The notes beneath the pieces are model-generated. The model had not been told where the DNA came from. It ran no database searches and worked only from the letters and a program-made list of their open reading frames with translations. A DNA stretch of 64,000 nucleotides from Mycoplana azooxidifex (lineage in GTDB: Bacteria > Pseudomonadota > Alphaproteobacteria > Rhizobiales > Rhizobiaceae), in contig NZ_JACIEE010000001.1 in NCBI RefSeq assembly GCF_014196765.1, positions 620,001-684,000 of the forward strand, in the 5' to 3' direction. Below, in pieces: positions 60,589 through 64,000 of this stretch. Position 1 is the first letter of the stretch. Every line of letters begins with the position of its first letter. The position numbers and the translations under genes were made by a program.

Positions 60589-63035
60589 GCGCGCAGTCTT
60601 TCATTGCTAGGATCGAAGATCGGCCCGTCCGGCTGGACGATGGCCTTGAAGCGGTCGCCGAAGATTTCCACCTCGACCTCGGTTCCGGGTACCGCAAGAT
60701 CGGCGCGCAGCATGCCGAGCGCGATCGACTTGCCGGTGCGGTAGCCGAAGTTGCCCGACGTCGTCTCGCCGACCACCTTGCCCTCGTGCCAGAGCGTCGA
60801 CATGTAGGGCGCGTCGCAGTCGCCGGCGTCGACGGTCAAAGCCACGAAGCGCTTGGAAACGCCCTGCTGCTTCTCCCGCTCCAGTGCCGCCTTGCCTTTG
60901 AAATCAGGCTTGGACCAGTCGACGAAGCGCTCCAGCCCGCCCTGCAGCACCGTGTAGTCGGTCGAAAGGTCGCCCTTCCAGGCGCGGTAGCCCTTCTCGA
61001 TGCGCAAGCTATCCAGCGCCTCCATGCCGAAAGGCTTCAGCCCATGCTTCTGCCCCGCCGCCCAGACGGCATCGAAGATCGCAGGCGTGTCCTCGACCTT
61101 GGTGTGGATCTCCCAGCCGAGCTCGCCGGCAAACGAGACCCGCACCAGCTGGCACCAGCGCCCGGCGATCTGCACCGACTGATGCGTCAGCCAGCCCTTT
61201 GCAAGGTCGGCGTCCGAGACTTCGGCGAGGATCGCCCGCGACTTCGGTCCGGACAGGATCTGGCAGGAGAAATTCTCTGTGACGTCGTCGATGGTAAACG
61301 CCGCGTCCTTCGGCAGGTGCTTCCGCAGCCATTCCAGGTCGTGCCACTGCGCGGTGGCGGCGGTGATCAGGAAGAAGAAGTCCTCGTCCAGCATCATCAC
61401 CGACATTTCGGTGACGATCCGGCCCTTGTCGTCGGCGAAATAGGCAAGGCCGATGCGGCCGGGCTTCGGCACGCGACCGGTGATCAGCGACGACAACCAG
61501 GCAGTCGCCCCCTCTCCCTTCACCCGGTAGCGCGAGAAGCCCGGAAGGTCGAGGATGCCGGCCGCCTCCGTAACGGCACGGCATTCCGCCTCGATGCGCG
61601 GCCGCCACGGGCCCTCGCGGTTCCAGGTCTGGGTCGCTTGCTCCGAAAGGTCGTCGCCGGCGCCGGCATACCAGTTGGCGCGTTCCCAGCCGTTGTAGGG
61701 CTTGAACTGGGCGCCGAGGGCTGCGATCCGGTCATGGATCGGCGAGAGCTTGCGGTTGCGTCCGGCCGGCCATGCGTGCTTGGGAAAATGCATCGCATAT
61801 TCGTGGCCGTAGATCTCCATGCCCTTGTCGATGCAATAATCCTGCTCCGAGGCAAAGCTCGTGAAGCGGCGCGGATCGCAGGACCACATGTCCCATTCCG
61901 TCTCGCCCTCGGTGATCCATTCGGCCAGCACCTTGCCGGCACCACCCGCCTGGCAGATGCCGAAGGTGAAGACGCAGGCCTCGAAGGCGTTCGGCACGCC
62001 CGGCATCGGCCCGATCAGCGGGTTGCCGTCGGGCGCATAGGGGATCGGCCCGTTGATCATCCGCGACAGGCCGGCGGTGCCGAGGATCGGCACGCGCTCG
62101 CAGGCGTCGTTCAGGTACCACTCCAGCCGGTCGAGATCGTCTGGGAAAAGCTGGAAGGAGAAATCGTCCGGCATCGGATCGTCGGGCGTCGTCCAGTGCG
62201 CCTTGCAGTTCCTCTCGTACGGCCCGAGGTTCATGCCGTTCTTTTCCTGACGCAGGTAGTAGGAGCTGTCGACGTCGCGCAGGAGCGGCAGCTTGTGCCC
62301 GGCTTCCCTCGACCACGCCGCAAGCTCCGGGATCTCCTCGAACAGGATGTACTGGTGGCTCATCACCATCATCGGCACGTCGCGGCCGAACCATTTGCCG
62401 ACCTCGCGGGCATAGTAGCCCGCGGCGTTGACGACGTATTCGCAGCGGATCTCGCCCTGCGGCGTCGAGATCACCCATTCCTCACCTTCGCGGCGCGCAC
62501 CGGTCGCCGGACAGAAGCGGAAGATCTTCGCCCCCATGTCGCGCGCGCCCTTCGCTAAGGCCTGCGTCAACTGCGCAGGGTCGATGTCGCCGTCATAGGG
62601 GTCGTAGAGCGCGCCGGTCAGTTCGTGGGTCTCCACGAAGGGATAGCGGCTCTTGATCTGGTCCGGCGTGAGGATGTCGAGGTCCATGCCCTGGTAGCGC
62701 CCCATGCCGACCACGCGCTTGAATTCCTGCAGCCGCTCCTTGGAATGGCCCAGCCGGATCGAACCGGTGACGTGGTAGTTCATCGGATAGTCGACGAGAT
62801 CGCCGAGTTCGCGGTAGAGCGAGGCCGAATAGCGCTGCATGTTCATGAGTGACCAGGAGGACGAGAAGGTCGGCACATTGCCGGCCGCATGCCAGGTCGA
62901 ACCGGCCGTCAGCTCGTTCTTTTCCAGGAGCACGCAGTCGCTCCATCCGGCCTTGGCCAGGTGGTAGAGCGCAGAGGCGCCCACGGCCCCGCCCCCGATG
63001 ATCACGACACGCGCATGCGACGGCAAGTTCGACAT
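60585..63035 (-). CDS. Dimethylglycine/sarcosine dehydrogenase-like flavoprotein (FAD domain plus GcvT domain), paralog A
   Basis: Start ATG 63035 (MSNLPSHARVVIIGG), preceded by AAGGGGAAG; 816 residues. Same architecture as paralog B: FAD motif VVIIGGGAVGASALYHL, STWHAAGN with the flavin-linking His, and a GcvT half with AGELGWEIHT and the SGNFGYRTGKSIALGML end. First gene of the minus-strand methylated-amine operon. The adjacent pair suggests that successive demethylations (dimethylglycine to sarcosine to glycine) are split between them. A divergent LysR gene lies 398 bp away. Confidence 0.87.
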   Translation of the reverse strand: MSNLPSHARVVIIGGGAVGASALYHLAKAGWSDCVLLEKNELTAGSTWHAAGNVPTFSSSWSLMNMQRYSASLYRELGDLVDYPMNYHVTGSIRLGHSKERLQEFKRVVGMGRYQGMDLDILTPDQIKSRYPFVETHELTGALYDPYDGDIDPAQLTQALAKGARDMGAKIFRFCPATGARREGEEWVISTPQGEIRCEYVVNAAGYYAREVGKWFGRDVPMMVMSHQYILFEEIPELAAWSREAGHKLPLLRDVDSSYYLRQEKNGMNLGPYERNCKAHWTTPDDPMPDDFSFQLFPDDLDRLEWYLNDACERVPILGTAGLSRMINGPIPYAPDGNPLIGPMPGVPNAFEACVFTFGICQAGGAGKVLAEWITEGETEWDMWSCDPRRFTSFASEQDYCIDKGMEIYGHEYAMHFPKHAWPAGRNRKLSPIHDRIAALGAQFKPYNGWERANWYAGAGDDLSEQATQTWNREGPWRPRIEAECRAVTEAAGILDLPGFSRYRVKGEGATAWLSSLITGRVPKPGRIGLAYFADDKGRIVTEMSVMMLDEDFFFLITAATAQWHDLEWLRKHLPKDAAFTIDDVTENFSCQILSGPKSRAILAEVSDADLAKGWLTHQSVQIAGRWCQLVRVSFAGELGWEIHTKVEDTPAIFDAVWAAGQKHGLKPFGMEALDSLRIEKGYRAWKGDLSTDYTVLQGGLERFVDWSKPDFKGKAALEREKQQGVSKRFVALTVDAGDCDAPYMSTLWHEGKVVGETTSGNFGYRTGKSIALGMLRADLAVPGTEVEVEIFGDRFKAIVQPDGPIFDPSNERLRA

Positions 63036-63202
63036 TCTCTTCCCCTTGATTGCCTGCGATTTGTGGCAACCAAATTGATGCACGACAAGCGGCCAGAATC
63101 CGCTTTATTGATCGAAGAATTCGATTAGTGTCGGCGGAAGGAATTCACACGGAACTTGGGAGTTGCCCCCTCATCCGCCTGCCGACACCTTCACTCCGCA
63201 AG

Positions 63203-63367
63203 CAATCGCATATGGATCAAGACCCCTCCCAACCCTCCCCACAAGGGGGAGGGCTTAACCTAGCCGCTCCGCCGATGCGCCGTTCTGGGCTGGCGAGTGC
63301 GCCGGGTCTTCTCCCCCTTGTGGGGGAGATGCCCGGCAGGGCAGAGGGGGACTTGCCATAGGCGATT
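63203..63367. repeat. 165-bp palindromic intergenic element with terminal inverted repeats (copy 2)
   Basis: Ends CAATCGCATATGG (63203-63215) and CCATAGGCGATTG (63355-63367) are inverted repeats with one mismatch. The interior holds the CCCACAAGGGGGAGGG and CCCCCTTGTGGGGGAG palindromes. Read in reverse, it matches the element at 1178-1343 over most of its length. It fills the gap before the LysR gene. Confidence 0.8.
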
Positions 63368-63433
63368 GCCCGCCCGTGGGGAGAAGGTCGCGGCAAGCGG
63401 ATGATGGGCAAACCCAGTAGACAGAGCACGCCC

Positions 63434-64000
63434 ATGCAGATCGAACTCATCGAGACCTATCTTGACCTGATGGAGACCCGCAGCTTCAACCGCACCGCCG
63501 AGCGGCTGAACCTGACCCAATCGACCGTCTCCCACCGGGTGAAGGCGCTGGAGGCGGTCCTCGGCCGGCCCCTGTTCACCCGCAACAAGGGCGGGACCCA
63601 GCCGACGGCGGCGGGCCTGCGCTTCCACGACCACGCCAAGGCGATCCAGCACCAGTGGCACGAGGCGGCACGCGCGGTCGAGACGGCGGGCGCCTACGAG
63701 CGCTCGATGCGCATCGGCCTGCAGCACGACCTTGCCGCCCACTATGCCGGCGACTGGCTGGCGGCGGTGCGCAAGGAACTGCCGGGCACTTCGATCTATG
63801 TCGAGATCGACTATTCCAAGCAGATGAACGGCGATCTCGCCGCCGGTGACCTTGATCTCGCCATCCTCTACACCCCGCATCATCTCCCGGACCTGCACTA
63901 CGAGCGCATCGGCGAGGTGACCTACGAACTCGTCTCCAACAAGGTCACGACGCTCGCCGACGTCCGCCCGGAAGACTATATCCAGGCGGTCTATTCCCCC
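63434..64000 (+). CDS. LysR-family regulator, cut by the window end
   Basis: 189 residues visible from ATG 63434, about 60 percent of a LysR protein. HTH at about 1-60 (SFNRTAERLNLTQSTVSHRV, then KALEAVLGRPLFTRNKGG), and the start of the substrate-binding domain (GLQHDLAAHYAGDWLAAVRK). Divergent from the dimethylglycine/sarcosine-type flavoprotein genes, so it probably controls that operon. Confidence 0.88.
   Translation, partial: MQIELIETYLDLMETRSFNRTAERLNLTQSTVSHRVKALEAVLGRPLFTRNKGGTQPTAAGLRFHDHAKAIQHQWHEAARAVETAGAYERSMRIGLQHDLAAHYAGDWLAAVRKELPGTSIYVEIDYSKQMNGDLAAGDLDLAILYTPHHLPDLHYERIGEVTYELVSNKVTTLADVRPEDYIQAVYSP

Noticed and set aside
1-64000. tRNA or rRNA genes
   Set aside because: I found no stretch with a tRNA-like T-loop and acceptor pairing, and no rRNA sequence.

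Overview
The window is high-GC DNA with the gene content of a Rhizobiaceae-type alphaproteobacterium. Pointers are an Atu4866-domain protein, a fused carnitine dehydrogenase-thioesterase, an IRO-box-like iron operator (TGA-N9-TCA) and many rhizobial-style intergenic palindromes. I see no rRNA, tRNA, CRISPR, phage or transposase gene and no core housekeeping gene. Transporters, catabolic enzymes and LysR/AraC regulators dominate, which would suit a chromid or megaplasmid; that is inference.

Layout. 1-2.5 kb: a cut-off SBP56 methanethiol oxidase, an LssY-C protein and a small DUF2007 protein. 2.7-11.3 kb: a five-gene minus-strand operon that looks like histidine utilisation but is not. Its HAL-like lyase lacks the MIO-forming Ala-Ser-Gly (Cys-Ala-Asp instead). 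Its urocanase-like enzyme has Ala where the urocanase signature has the catalytic Cys. The other genes are a DUF917-type thiohydantoin desulfurase, a hydantoinase and a carbamoylase. Together they match the ergothioneine (or S-methyl-ergothioneine) to glutamate route. A divergent LysR regulator with two N-terminal HTH domains and a repeat-containing operator lies beside it. 11.3-13.6 kb: an MFS exporter and a divergent AraC regulator. 13.6-21.9 kb: a carnitine/gamma-butyrobetaine locus (CdhR-like regulator; dehydrocarnitine cleavage enzyme; carnitine dehydrogenase fused to thioesterase; acyl-CoA dehydrogenase; ADP-forming CoA ligase; CaiD), with palindromic repeats in three of its gaps.

22.2-33.0 kb: a family-5 (peptide-type) ABC importer with two paralogous Tat-exported binding proteins, a threonine-dehydratase-like enzyme, an HTH regulator and a CocE/NonD hydrolase. 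33.3-42.9 kb: a mixed stretch of small enzymes and regulators (Atu4866, CMD, SDR/AraC, SRPBCC, ACT, esterase/LysR, a second LysR, a hydrolase remnant, a PPOX protein, ArgP/ArgO). 43.0-48.9 kb: a polyamine-type ABC importer with an aminobutyraldehyde-dehydrogenase-like enzyme, then a DUF1328 peptide. 49.0-53.1 kb: an iron-siderophore set (TonB receptor, FhuF, binding protein) behind the IRO-like box.

54.3-64.0 kb: a minus-strand methylated-amine set (MttB family protein without a pyrrolysine codon, betaine-type Rieske oxygenase, HXXEE membrane protein, two dimethylglycine/sarcosine dehydrogenase-like flavoproteins) and a divergent, truncated LysR gene. The unifying theme is breakdown of quaternary and methylated ammonium compounds. 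Ergothioneine would yield trimethylamine and glutamate; carnitine would yield glycine betaine, which the Rieske/flavoprotein set could demethylate towards glycine. These links are inferred from family knowledge and neighbourhood. Most long open frames on the opposite strands of these genes are GC-driven shadows and are left out.
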